DNA of 64,000 bases. Source: Prostheceraeus crozeri. Taxonomy: Eukaryota > Platyhelminthes > Polycladida > Euryleptidae. How positions within the stretch are numbered: the first letter of the stretch is position 1; the number at the start of each line of letters is the position of its first letter. The position numbers and the translations under genes were made by a program. Of the stretch, positions 1 through 8,244 are shown one piece after another. The stretch lies in assembly GCA_907163375.1 (NCBI GenBank), contig CAJQUW010008680.1:592501-656500 (forward strand), written 5' to 3'. Below the pieces are notes generated by a model. That model did no database searches. It was not told the DNA's origin and saw only the letters and a program-made list of their open reading frames with translations.

Positions 1-476
1 AAGGGAGTTTATGATCACAGAAATTAAATGAAAGAAAATAGCTTATATAAGCTTATATTTAGGCCTACTAAGCTTAGGATAGGTAACAAGCTGTAGGACC
101 CATATTGTATAACGAAAATGCATAAGCTGATTCAGTAGGCTACTCTTTAAATCTTTCCATCCTGTATGATTTTAAATGAATCATCCCCTTAACTACGTAT
201 CGGCAGGTACTTCTCAAATATTAAATTTTATCTCAAAACGCACACATGTATGTCCTAGCCAGGCTATATGCATACATCCTAGCTCATGTCAGAAGTACAC
301 AGACCTATATTCCCTCGACTCTAAGCCTTCTTTCCCTAAAGATTTTTCAATGAATCCCGAATTAGGTCTAACCCATCAAAATCTATCGTCAGAAGAACTT
401 ATAGCTTAGGCCTACTTCCATATTTTGCTCAATAAACAAAACTTTCATCCGTTTTGATAAATGCTTAAACATCTCA
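1..476. other. Intergenic, no gene recognised
   Basis: AT-rich sequence on the 3' side of the MADF-BESS gene. The 77-codon open frame at 176-409 has no recognisable domain and looks like chance. No repeat, RNA gene or terminal structure was seen here. Confidence 0.5.
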
Positions 477-1675
477 TCAAGGCAATTGACACATAGCTAA
501 CGAATCCACAATCATTCCACCACCACATTGTTGATTGAGAGCTGCTTCTTCAGCATCGAAGATTGCCTGTAAAGAAAAAACTCAATATTGACCAAAACTT
601 GTATAATTGTATTATAATTTCTGACCTCTTACATATGCTACATTACTTGATACTAACCTACTGATGTCTACAACATGTAGGACAAATTATCGTATAGTTT
701 TGATCATTGGTTAAGTTTGGGTATAGAATTCATCACACCTATTTACGGTATTCATGGCAGGATTATAGTAGGCTACCAAAACTCATCGCTTTTATACTTT
801 ACCTGAAACATTCATACGCAATATCGAGTTTATATAGACCTGCGTACAGGATTATACTTAGTAGGCTAGCAAAACGCATCGCTTTTATACTTTAGCTGAA
901 AACATTCATACGAAATATCGAGTTTATATAGACCTATGTACGTTATATCGAGGTCGAACTATAAGTTTAAATCAAAATACATGTAACGTTAAATCAAGGT
1001 CCTACTATAAAATAGTACTAGGGTAAATGCACTCACCTTTTGAATATTCAATTTTGCTTGCGCTTTGATACCGAATGGTAACTTTCACAGTTGTGCCGAA
1101 ACGGATTTTCCAAAAGTCTCATCTTCGTCGTCGAGTAAAGTATTTCTGCATTTATCCTTCCATATACTGAGAGCATCAAAAAGCTCGTATTCCAAATCAC
1201 TCTTCTTTCTTTTTCTTGTTGTCGAGAACTCAGCAGTAGTCGTGTCGTTACATACCCTGGAATTCTCATGATCCGTAGATTGTGCTACTTCCTCGTTTAC
1301 AGTTTCTACATTTGAGTCTGATTGGCTTGCTTCGGGAATATTTGAAGTGTGAAACGCTAATTGACTCGTAAAAGAATCCTTCAAAAAGCTCAAGCTCTCG
1401 AACCAAATCCATTTTCGGGAGTTCCTCCTCCCAGAACCACTTGGGATTTTTTAGATCTTCTTCCTGTACGTATCACGAAGACTTCTCCACCGCGATTTAC
1501 ATGTTTCGGGATCTTTACCCAATGTCTGAGATATTTCATGCCAGATATTATTGGCAGCCTCGATGTCATGATGCCGTTTCGAAGACACAGTCCAAATGCA
1601 TGGGTAATTTCGGACAGAATTTATTAGAAGTTCTTCGAAAAGAGTTTCATTGATTTGATCACCTTCAGCTTCCAT
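477..1675 (-). pseudogene. MADF-BESS domain protein gene, two exons, two in-frame stops
   Basis: MADF proteins (Adf-1 family) are DNA-binding regulators, many derived from Harbinger-type transposon accessory proteins. Exon 1 runs 1675-1037. From ATG 1675 it encodes a MADF domain, with the hallmark spacing of LFEELLINSVRNYPCIW and then CKSRWRSLRDTYRKK. After a serine-rich linker comes a BESS-like segment (FGKSVSAQL, then AKLNIQK). A GTGAGT donor starts at 1036 and a TTTACAG acceptor ends at 567, so the intron is 567-1036. Exon 2 (566-477) continues in phase with AIFDAEEAALNQQ and ends at TGA 477-479. Within exon 1 the frame is interrupted only by TAA at 1451-1453 and TGA at 1085-1087, with homology continuing on both sides. 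It is either a young pseudogene or holds sequencing errors. Function is inferred from the domain only. Confidence 0.75.
760..945. repeat. Two-copy tandem repeat of about 90 bp in the MADF gene intron
   Basis: Copy 1 (about 760-848) and copy 2 (about 852-945) share the order GATTATA, TAGTAGGCTA, CATCGCTTTTATACTTTA, CATTCATACG, ATATCGAGTTTATATAGACCT with a few substitutions. A third partial match (cgttatatcgaggtcg) follows. It lies inside the intron 567-1036. Confidence 0.8.
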
Positions 1676-1730
1676 GATGACGGTACGACTCCCAGTCAGT
1701 ACAATGTCAAAATGAGAGAGAGAATGAATA

Positions 1731-1915
1731 GACGCACAGAATAGTCGAATAGAAGTTCAGTGGTAGTGAACTTCTGATTTCAGCTGTGCGTCAGAATCAA
1801 CAAAGGCATGATATCTATGAATTTGAATTTTCCGACGCGCAGCTGTGCGAAGTTCTGACGCACAGCTGTGCGTATGTCAATCGAATTATGAACGCACAGC
1901 TGTGCGTCGAGTATT
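1731..1915. repeat. Cluster of CGCACAGCTGTGCG palindromes and a long hairpin
   Basis: Perfect 14-bp palindromes lie at 1859-1872 and 1893-1906. A near copy lies at 1837-1849 and half copies at 1731-1739, 1781-1792 and about 1914. Each full site centres on an E-box, CAGCTG. 1731-1792 can also fold: GACGCACAG pairs with CTGTGCGTC at 1784-1792, and inside it AGAAGTTCA (1751-1759) pairs with TGAACTTCT (1767-1775). The cluster starts 56 bp upstream of the MADF gene ATG (minus strand). It could be a regulatory array or the remains of a small inverted-repeat transposon. Confidence 0.75.
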
Positions 1916-1925
1916 CGCACAGACT

Positions 1926-2545
1926 ATAAACGTACCTTTAAACTACGGCTAAAAATGTGTTTAAAACACGAAGGAAATATCGCTTTTCGAAGATGTTGTG
2001 ATGATTCTCTTCAAATATGCGGGCCTCCGAAATTCAACTCTGATATCTGGTTAAATAGGTCTTAAATTTGATGAATTAATTTTCAATCTCTTCTATAGTG
2101 TTTGGGCAGAGAATTTACCATGCATATTGATGCTAGAAAACTTTCTTTGTCTGGTTCGGAATCAACAGCACACTTGACTCTGTCATCTCAATATAAATAT
2201 AAACTGCACTTTTCATTGTCGATGTCACAGTGAATTAGACATCGAGTTTGTTCATTGTGCTTTTTGTTATACGCTTTTTATATTGTGATTACACTGTGAT
2301 ATGCAAAATGTGAGTGCCAAAAAATGTCATGATTCTCCGTTTGGACATCGTTCTCCAAAGTAAGGGAAAATGAAGTTGTTCATGCTGTATGCAGAGGATG
2401 TGAGAAAGCCAATGTCGTTCTAGCTTCAATAATGAAACTTCATTTAACTGTTCTGATGCTTCAGTTCATCAAACAAGCACTTCTGGAGATAGTCGGCACG
2501 TGCAAAGAGAAATTCTACCATTCATATGATGTCTGAGAACTTATA
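1926..2545. other. Non-coding, nothing recognised
   Basis: No frame, repeat or RNA gene could be supported. It lies between the palindrome cluster and the gypsy fragment and may include the decayed remainder of that element. Confidence 0.4.
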
Positions 2546-2880
2546 CTAATCATATAGATAAAATGTCTTGTCTGCGTGGTTGACAAACCGATTCAAAACT
2601 GAAAATAGCCGTTCATCGCGCTCTTCCATGGTCGATCCAAATATCAAAACGTCATCCAAGTAACACAAGACTCCTGGAAATCCATTCAATATATGATTCA
2701 TAACTTTTTGAAAAACCTCTGGCGCTGAGCTGATACCAAAAGGCATTCTGGTAAACTGGTAATTTCCAATGGGACTGCTGAATACGAGGAGACTTTGGGA
2801 GCAATCTGCGATTGGTATTTGGTAATAACCCGAACGCGCGTCGACCAGAGAAAAATTTTTGACAATTTTGTAACGTTTTC
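2546..2880 (-). mobile_element. Ty3/gypsy reverse transcriptase fragment
   Basis: Read on the minus strand, this encodes the central part of a Ty3/gypsy reverse transcriptase: a motif A region (VDARSGYYQIPIAD), then MPFGISSAPEVFQ, then the catalytic box as YLDDVLIFG. There is a frame slip between the motif A part and MPFG. Integrase, protease and LTRs are absent. The fragment stops abruptly at about 2880, where LINE L-A begins. The upstream half of the gene was not recognised on the far side of L-A, so a deletion accompanied or followed that insertion. Confidence 0.8.
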
Positions 2881-2888
2881 ATAGCAAA

Positions 2889-3246
2889 ATGAGTGCTGCA
2901 ACACCGAAACGTAAAACCAGATCAAACTCTTCTAATGATGTCCAACAACAACGCTTTGATAATCTCAAAGAAGACATTCAAAACTTCATAAAGACGGAGA
3001 TAGCAGGCATCCAAACCGCAATCAGCACATTGTCATCTAGGATCTTTGGTTTGGAGGAGTCCTTGAAAACCGTAATCACATCCCAAACACGCTACGAAAA
3101 TGAAATGCAACAAATGAAACAAAGAATGAATGATCTGACTGAAGAAAATGTTCTGATAAAAAACAAGATTGATATCAATTTCCAGGAAACGGTGTCAGAA
3201 ATTTCAATGCGGGAATCAAAGAGATGCAATATAATTGTATCAGGTA
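2889..3246 (+). CDS. LINE L-A ORF1, N-terminal part
   Basis: ORF1 proteins of CR1/L2-like LINEs bind RNA and act as chaperones in retrotransposition. From ATG 2889 this part has a basic, low-complexity start (TPKRKTRSNSS), then a long heptad-rich coiled coil at about residues 20-105 (FDNLKEDIQNFIKTEI through MKQRMNDLTEENVLIKNKI). It ends at the start of an RRM-like domain (ESKRCNIIVSG), where the pogo-like element interrupts it. The frame resumes at 35848 and again at 42274. Confidence 0.75.
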
Positions 3247-3436
3247 GGGGAGGGTGAGGAGAGTTGGCCACTGTGGAGACTTGGCCACAGTCGAGATCTC
3301 AGAAAGTAATCATCGGGAAGCTAATCCATCTGGCGTTTCATTATCACCCAACATGCCTTGCTCGACGACGGTAATTGGATACTGCTGTCGATCAGTGGCC
3401 TTGTCTACACAGCGTTAAGTTCATTTCAGATCGGTT

Positions 3437-3870
3437 AGTAGTAAGCAAACCTCCACTTTAAACACAGCGCCCCCCCCCCTCGGGAGAGAATCTTGGTCAG
3501 CCGTCCAGGTTGATTTGGGCGGCCGACCAGGTTGACAGATTTTAAAAAACGACAGTTAACGGCGAATTTGGGATGTTTTGGGCTCTAGCGGCTAAAAGGC
3601 TGCTCCAATGGCAGATATGAGTCCAGATTTGGAATCAGCGTGAAATTCTCTATCTGTATGGTGAGTTTCAAGTCAATCGGAGAGAAAAAATTTTCAACAT
3701 TTTTCAGAAAAACGACAGAGTTAGAATTTTTGCGATGGCTGCCTACTGTAGAGCCAAAACGAAGCATCGGATGGGAAAACGGAGGCCAGATTCGGATTCA
3801 GCGTCAAATTCTGCATCGGTAGCGTGAATTTCCAACTCAATCGGACCTCTAGAATCGGTGATAGAATCGT
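3437..3870 (+). repeat. Pol-1 left terminal inverted repeat
   Basis: Its inverse lies at 28437-28870 plus 32816-33083, split by LINE L-B. Shared blocks include a C run followed by TCGGGAGAGA (about 3471-3486), CGGCGAATTTGGGATGTTTTGGGC, and two copies of a module with CGGAGAGAAAAAATTTTC and AACGACAG. Pol-2 has related sequence at 52180-52440. The right copy is longer and holds an extra unit. Confidence 0.85.
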
Positions 3871-3892
3871 TTAAAGTTTTCGATGATTAAGA

Positions 3893-3927
3893 TTACGTCA
3901 TCAGCTGATCGCCACAAACTATATAAG
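3893..3927 (+). promoter_or_regulatory. Promoter block conserved with Pol-2, with TATA box
   Basis: TTACGTCATCAGCTGATCGC (3893-3912), then the TATA box TATATAAG at 3920-3927. The same arrangement is at 52462-52496 in Pol-2, while surrounding sequence is less alike. It faces into the element, toward the gene at 4642. The palindromic ATCAGCTGAT and a CRE-like ACGTCA are visible. Confidence 0.6.
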
Positions 3928-4641
3928 CTGGGAACCGAATGAGACTTTTTATTAAGACGAGAGATTGTCAAAAGTAGGTCGTCTCCCTAAAGCTCCGATG
4001 ATAGCATCGAACAATCCAAATTTTGGGTTTCCGTGACTTAGAAAATTTCATTGCTGATATCAGCTAAGGCGTCAGACTCAAAGGTTAGCCAGGAGATGGC
4101 CTTAGTCTCCAGGCCATAAAAGACTCCAAAATTTTAAAGGATTGTAACTTTGCTTCTACAAGTCCTTTTGACTTGATTCAAAAAAGATTCGATCGCTATT
4201 GATCAGACCTATATTTACAGACTACTTATAAATTTCATAAGTAGTGTTAAATGCCGAAAAATTTAAATTCGCTATTTTTAGTGATTTTTCGGGGTTTTCA
4301 AACCTTCTGATTTCAATAAAGACCTTTATAAAGTTGTCACAGGCGAGCTTCGGCTCGAGACTTGCTTCCTGATGTAAATAACTCCACCGGTTTTCATGTC
4401 AAAATCGGGGTCCGAATACCAACACAGTGATATGACGCACGCTCTGTCCGCGGGAGGTTGGATTTGAGGGCCGAGGCCTTGGAGTCGGGATAAGATCCCC
4501 TCTCAGTAATGCCTGTAACGGATTCATCAGCCTAGCTTGTCTATCCTCAAGTGTTGAATGACATATTAGTTGGATTTATAAAAAAAATGATTGTCGATGT
4601 TGCTTGTCAGTAATTCTATTTCATCTTTCCTTCTACAGAAT
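3928..4641. other. Pol-1 leader region without a gene
   Basis: Non-coding. 4030-4250 matches 52610-52830 of Pol-2, and 4380-4530 matches 53570-53720, so it is conserved element sequence. A pyrimidine-rich AG acceptor (TTCCTTCTACAG) ends at 4638, three bases before the next ATG, which suggests a spliced leader from the promoter at 3920. Confidence 0.5.
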
Positions 4642-5718
4642 ATGGGAGGCAACTCAAAATTTCTTTTCAAAAAGTGCTCTTGTGGAGAGATTAAGAGAAG
4701 CGGCGAATTTAGACACCACATCAATAAATATAGAAATACTCCTCACTTTCACGAGGAAAGAGCTGTTATTTCCGGCTGCATACATAGCCTAAAATTTTTA
4801 AAATGCAAGGACCATACGGCATTTTACATTGCTCACGCCGAATGTCCAATTAAGAAGGCTGCCAACTACTTGTCATCCGACATCGGCAAATTGATCGCGC
4901 CCTATTTCGATCAAACATCTGTCGATTTAGACGCAGCATTGCAAGATGCAATTGATACCATCTTGTCTCCTACTGCTCCGACCACAGAACATCTAAGTGG
5001 ATCGGAAAGCTCAGACGACTCCGATTCTGAGGAGGTCGTCATTGATGGGAAAGTGGAAGACATAGGAAAACCATCAAACCAGTCTTCCCCTATAAAGAAA
5101 GCGATCACGCAGCAGTCTTCCTCAGTAAAGAAGGGGATCAAGCAGCAAACAGAGAGCTGGAACAAGGATGCTCAGATCGCAAAAGTGAGCCAGGAGTACG
5201 CACTTACCAAATTGAAGGACGAACTGGCTCGTTATAAGAACGAATGCGCGGCTCTTAGGGACGAAAATTTTCACCTCAAGGGTCAGGTAGCTGAGATTCG
5301 GGCCCTCAAGACTCAAGTCCTAAATTTAGAACCTTTCCGCGAAAGGGCGCTTAGCAGCGAAAAACGTGTCACTCAGCAAGCTACCTACATAGAGACTTTA
5401 AAAGCTCACGAAGAGACGTTAAAGTTGAAACTTGAGCAACTCAAAATAAGCCTCACTGGAAGTCAAAAGAAAGAGGAGAGACGAACAACGCTCCACCTTC
5501 CCGTCGTCAACAGCAGAATTGTCGGCAATATAATAATTGAAAGTGAGGACCTGGACACCATATACGAGTGCTACGATGGAGCGATGGCGGAGATGCGCTG
5601 CCTACACATCTCTATCAAGCATGATGGTGACATTAGGGAATTGCGCCACCGCGAGCGGAAACTGCCGGCCAAATATCTTCCCCATCCACCGCCATCGAAG
5701 GTTCAACGAACCGATTAA
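4642..5718 (+). CDS. Cys/His-rich coiled-coil protein, Pol-1 left-end gene
   Basis: A 358-residue protein of unknown function. The first 85 residues are rich in Cys and His (KKCSCGE, HHINKYR, HFHEE, CIHSLKFLKCKDH, AHAEC), suggesting zinc binding. An acidic serine stretch (SGSESSDDSDSEE) follows, then a long coiled coil over about residues 180-290 (LKDELARYKNECAALRDENF onward), then a short C-terminal domain ending in basic and proline-rich residues. ATG 4642 is preferred because a splice acceptor ends at 4638; an upstream in-frame ATG exists at 4597. No counterpart was found in Pol-2. It is probably expressed from the left-end promoter. Confidence 0.6.
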   Translation: MGGNSKFLFKKCSCGEIKRSGEFRHHINKYRNTPHFHEERAVISGCIHSLKFLKCKDHTAFYIAHAECPIKKAANYLSSDIGKLIAPYFDQTSVDLDAALQDAIDTILSPTAPTTEHLSGSESSDDSDSEEVVIDGKVEDIGKPSNQSSPIKKAITQQSSSVKKGIKQQTESWNKDAQIAKVSQEYALTKLKDELARYKNECAALRDENFHLKGQVAEIRALKTQVLNLEPFRERALSSEKRVTQQATYIETLKAHEETLKLKLEQLKISLTGSQKKEERRTTLHLPVVNSRIVGNIIIESEDLDTIYECYDGAMAEMRCLHISIKHDGDIRELRHRERKLPAKYLPHPPPSKVQRTD

Positions 5719-5729
5719 GTTAATTTATG

Positions 5730-5790
5730 GTAAGTTAATATCATCTCTATTACTTGAATATAATTTCATCTATTTTCTTTCTATTTTTCA
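5730..5790 (+). other. Probable short intron behind the coiled-coil gene
   Basis: GTAAGT at 5730 follows ATG 5727-5729, and TCTATTTTTCAG ends at 5790. Splicing would leave a tiny ATG-initiated frame that stops at TAA 5818-5820, so this is more likely an intron in the 3' untranslated region of the gene above. Confidence 0.55.
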
Positions 5791-5812
5791 GATGCGACGT
5801 GAACGAACCAAC

Positions 5813-5827
5813 GGCCATTAAGAGGCC
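5813..5827 (+). terminator. Hairpin resembling a histone mRNA 3' stem-loop (imperfect)
   Basis: GGCC..GGCC with a 7-nt loop, flanked by CCAAC upstream and ACCA downstream, followed by a purine-rich GGGGAAAAAAG. It sits at the same place relative to a coding region as the perfect hairpin at 6283-6298, and both are followed by the same 90-bp element. Confidence 0.45.
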
Positions 5828-5836
5828 ACCATGGGG

Positions 5837-5926
5837 AAAAAAGTGATAGTACCTCCTCGTGGTTTGCCCTGGACAGACTTTGGTCTGACTGAATCCATCA
5901 CACAAGTAAAAGAAATATAATCATGT
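5837..5926 (+). repeat. Structured 90-bp 3' element, copy 1
   Basis: Contains GTGAT..ATCAC as an outer inverted repeat and CAGAC-TTTG-GTCTG as an inner hairpin. A second copy lies at 6308-6400 with compensating outer stems (GTGATAG..CTATCAC). Each copy lies behind a histone-like hairpin and a short plus-strand gene. Its role is unknown. Confidence 0.7.
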
Positions 5927-5942
5927 CTTTGTCTCACAGAGG

Positions 5943-5950
5943 TATATAAA
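5943..5950 (+). promoter_or_regulatory. TATA box TATATAAA of the 5988 gene
   Basis: 45 bp before ATG 5988. The homologous Pol-2 gene has the same box (54008-54015, 39 bp before its ATG), both followed by AACC. Confidence 0.7.
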
Positions 5951-5987
5951 CCATTGCCTCTCTTCCATTTTCATTTTAGTCTCCATC

Positions 5988-6251
5988 ATGCAGACGCCAA
6001 ACATGCTAGTCATCTCTCCTGACAAGCCTCGGCTAAAGCCGAGAAATTTGTTTTATGAGATTTCGCAGATGGAGGAGCAAGAGCGAGTATTCAATAATCT
6101 TGCTCGAATTGGCTCATCAGCTACTGATGATACCGATTCAACAGAGTGGGGGTATATACCGCCCTCTGACAATCGGATGGTTGTAGAGGAGGTCGATTCC
6201 GCTGACATAGAGAGATTAAAAATCTCTCTCAACGGAATCGGTCAAATCTAG
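5988..6251 (+). CDS. Conserved small acidic Polinton protein, Pol-1 copy
   Basis: An 87-residue protein homologous over its full length to the Pol-2 gene at 54047: shared MQTPN, RLKPRNLF, NLARIGSSA, DDTDSTEWGYIPPSD and VVEEVD.ADIERL blocks. It is acidic, with no signal peptide or membrane segment. No known domain is recognised. Retention of the reading frame in two diverged elements shows it was selected. TATA box upstream, histone-like hairpin 32 bp after the stop. Confidence 0.75.
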   Translation: MQTPNMLVISPDKPRLKPRNLFYEISQMEEQERVFNNLARIGSSATDDTDSTEWGYIPPSDNRMVVEEVDSADIERLKISLNGIGQI

Positions 6252-6282
6252 GTATGCATTCGCATACGAGAACGCTACAAAC

Positions 6283-6298
6283 GGCTCTTTTAAGAGCC
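6283..6298 (+). terminator. Perfect histone-mRNA-like 3' stem-loop
   Basis: GGCTCTTTTAAGAGCC: 6-bp stem and 4-nt loop, the geometry of metazoan replication-dependent histone mRNA ends. It has CAAAC on the 5' flank, ACA on the 3' flank and a purine-rich stretch (GAGCAAAAAG) downstream. It lies 32 bp behind the stop of the 5988 gene. A second hairpin (GTATGC..GCATAC) sits at 6252-6267. Confidence 0.65.
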
Positions 6299-6307
6299 AC
6301 ATAGAGC

Positions 6308-6400
6308 AAAAAGTGATAGTACCTCCTCTTGGTTTGCTCTGGACAGACTTTGGTCTGACTGAATCTATCACGCAAATATAAGAATAAAATCATAAAGTTG
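6308..6400 (+). repeat. Structured 90-bp 3' element, copy 2
   Basis: Second copy of the element at 5837-5926, with outer stem GTGATAG/CTATCAC and inner hairpin CAGAC-TTTG-GTCTG. Confidence 0.7.
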
Positions 6401-6534
6401 TATCTGCTATCAGTCAACTTTAGCGTTGCATGGCACGGAGAATTTCGGTAAAATTCTTCCTGTTGGTGGGCGATCTCTCTTGAGACAGCGGATGATATCG
6501 TAGTGATGAGTGTGGCAAGGGCTTGAGACTTACC

Positions 6535-6699
6535 TTAATCCGACTTTCCAACGGTCGTCGTGGTCTCTTCGCTCAACGTAGCACTTTGAACGCCAATCGG
6601 TTGAGTCTTAGCTATCTGCCGCAGGTTACTTTTTAAATTCTCCATTGCATACGTTATCTGAGAATGAATCATGAGTTCTATAAGAACTGCCTCTATCAT
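6535..6699 (-). CDS. Small helical Polinton protein
   Basis: A 54-residue frame from ATG 6699: a hydrophobic, helix-forming start (MIEAVLIELMIHSQITYAME), then IAKTQPIGVQSATLSEE and a threonine-rich tail. The IAKTQPIGVQSATL stretch is also encoded on the minus strand in the duplicated Pol-2 segments at about 53120-53160 and 53425-53465, where the rest of the frame is not kept. Function unknown; the frame may be fortuitous inside a conserved non-coding block. Confidence 0.35.
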   Translation of the reverse strand: MIEAVLIELMIHSQITYAMENLKSNLRQIAKTQPIGVQSATLSEETTTTVGKSD

Positions 6700-6739
6700 T
6701 GAGGCTAAATGATGAAGGGATGAAATGGGAGGGCACTCT

Positions 6740-6752
6740 TGCGCCACACGCA
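6740..6752. repeat. TGCGCCACACGCA element, copy 1 of 3
   Basis: A 13-bp sequence with a 4-bp stem (TGCG/CGCA) and CCACA loop. It recurs exactly at 54526-54538 and 56490-56502 in Pol-2, each time in a gap between short genes. Confidence 0.5.
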
Positions 6753-6931
6753 AACATATACATCTTCTCTCTTTACTAATAATACGATCTCTTTTGATAG
6801 AAAAGTAGACCGATAATAAATGTGATGATATTCACAACCATGTATACAATTAACCCCATATCTAAATTCTTCCCTTTATTTCCATTTCTAGATCAATACA
6901 TTGCAAAACAAAGACATGTAGTTCCTTACAT

Positions 6932-7207
6932 TTATTTATCAAAGTTCAGTGGGATTGGTTTCAAGTCATTATAAATCTTGTAATATACCACTCGCTTTGG
7001 AGCATCCGGCACTCTTCTGAGTCGCGTCGTCTCTGGTGTGAACTCGCCCTCACTCCATACAACTTGGCTTATGTCACTTTTGTTACCACTCCTCTCCTCG
7101 ACATTGGCGATTTTGGGTTTATTGTCACTGTTCACATCCTCGTCCCATTCATCGACAACTTCGAAAATTTTGTAGAAAATATTCAAGGCTTCAGAAGAAT
7201 TTGCCAT
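6932..7207 (-). CDS. Conserved small Polinton protein (FEVVDEWDED family), Pol-1 copy
   Basis: 91 residues from ATG 7207 (codons upstream to 7291 are in frame but not conserved). It is homologous to the Pol-2 gene at 55040: shared NSSEALNIF.KIFEVVDEWDED, VW..GEFTP.TTR.R.VPDAPKR, and a C-terminal YK.Y.DL..IPL.F. Highly acidic first half, basic second half, no known domain. The sequence upstream of the ATG is also conserved with Pol-2, but the TATA box has decayed to TATCTAAAT. The segment is inverted relative to Pol-2. Confidence 0.7.
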   Translation of the reverse strand: MANSSEALNIFYKIFEVVDEWDEDVNSDNKPKIANVEERSGNKSDISQVVWSEGEFTPETTRLRRVPDAPKRVVYYKIYNDLKPIPLNFDK

Positions 7208-7329
7208 ACTAGACTGCTCGATCGTATGATGTGAATGAGAAGTGCTGCAATCTTCTGATTTAGATAGGATATTCAACAAAACTTTCCTCAACAGCCAATC
7301 AGATCACTCTAATTTAGATAAAAACTGTT

Positions 7330-7568
7330 AAAGTCAGAAGATTGCAAAATATGCCAATCTCAGCTAAAATGACAATTTTGTGATCGTCAATGAGTGCGAT
7401 GAATGCATGAGTAGTCAGGAGAGTAGTAACAAAACTGTAAGAATTATCTGGACAGACGAAGAGTGGACACCGAAAACAACTCGTGAGAGAAGTGTCAGAT
7501 GCTCCCAAACGATCAAGTATGCTTTGATTTTAAATAAATCTAAAGAACCACATGTCACTACTTTTTAA
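7330..7568 (+). pseudogene. Broken second copy of the FEVVDEWDED-family gene
   Basis: On the plus strand, VIVNECDECMS, then RIIWTDEEWTPKTTRER, then SDAPKR in a shifted frame, align with the same blocks of the 6932-7207 gene. There is a 1-nt frameshift at about 7497. It stands head-to-head with the intact minus-strand copy, making an inverted duplication in Pol-1; Pol-2 has one copy. Confidence 0.65.
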
Positions 7569-7744
7569 TATTTTCCCTCAGTGATTGAGGTAGTATTTAG
7601 GAAAAATGATAGTGTCTAGCATCAGCTGCTATGATTTATACTGAGCTGTCAAATGATTAGATTTTCACTATGATGTTGATGACTACATTAACCAGAAATA
7701 AGTGAAAACAGACAGATATAACAAATGAAACATATATTCAGAAA

Positions 7745-8140
7745 TTACAAATAATTTAGAAGTTCTTCAGTACTGATATTGTCCCACAGCGATTCACAGC
7801 TACTACAGTCACATTTCAGTTGTCGCAGTCTTTCCTCCGCTGAAGCCAGCACACCAAAGACATACTTCCATTCCACTTCGTTTCTGGGTTGAGACGATGG
7901 GCTGTACCATCTCCGTATGTCATGGAGAAGACTGATATCATCCTCCTTCGACACATCCTCCTTGTTGTATAGTAGGTACTTCAACCTCACATACACTATT
8001 TCCATCTCCTCTTCCTCAGTCAGAGTCGGATATTCCAAGCTTGGAATATCCTCCACTGTTTTCTTCTCCAACTTCACCTTCTTTGGAGCGGGAGGGCAAG
8101 TTGATGTGTCCACGGAGAGAGTTGCTGTTGGTGATTTCAT
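7745..8140 (-). CDS. Small acidic Polinton protein with SPSSQPRN motif, Pol-1 copy
   Basis: 131 residues from ATG 8140. The N-terminal half has a basic patch (PKKVKLEKK, a plausible nuclear localisation signal) and an acidic stretch (TEEEEMEI). The C-terminal half has WYSPSSQPRN.VEW, shared with the Pol-2 protein at 55718-56056 (LFSPSSQPRNQEEF), which sits in the same place and orientation. Two CXXC-like cysteine groups near the end (CDCSSCES) are only in this copy. No known domain. Confidence 0.65.
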   Translation of the reverse strand: MKSPTATLSVDTSTCPPAPKKVKLEKKTVEDIPSLEYPTLTEEEEMEIVYVRLKYLLYNKEDVSKEDDISLLHDIRRWYSPSSQPRNEVEWKYVFGVLASAEERLRQLKCDCSSCESLWDNISTEELLNYL

Positions 8141-8236
8141 GACTTCAAATTGTATGTTATAAACTTGATTTGTTAGTGCTTAAGTACAAGTAAGTAGCCA
8201 ATCAAATGAATAGACAATGAATGCCGAGTATGAGAC

Positions 8237-8244
8237 TATATAAA
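8237..8244 (+). promoter_or_regulatory. TATA box TATATAAA upstream of the polymerase gene
   Basis: 134 bp before the predicted polymerase ATG at 8371. The same stretch read on the other strand (TTTATATAG) could serve the divergent gene at 8140. Confidence 0.5.

Noticed and set aside
176..409. 77-codon frame
   Set aside because: No domain, no promoter, composition like surrounding DNA.
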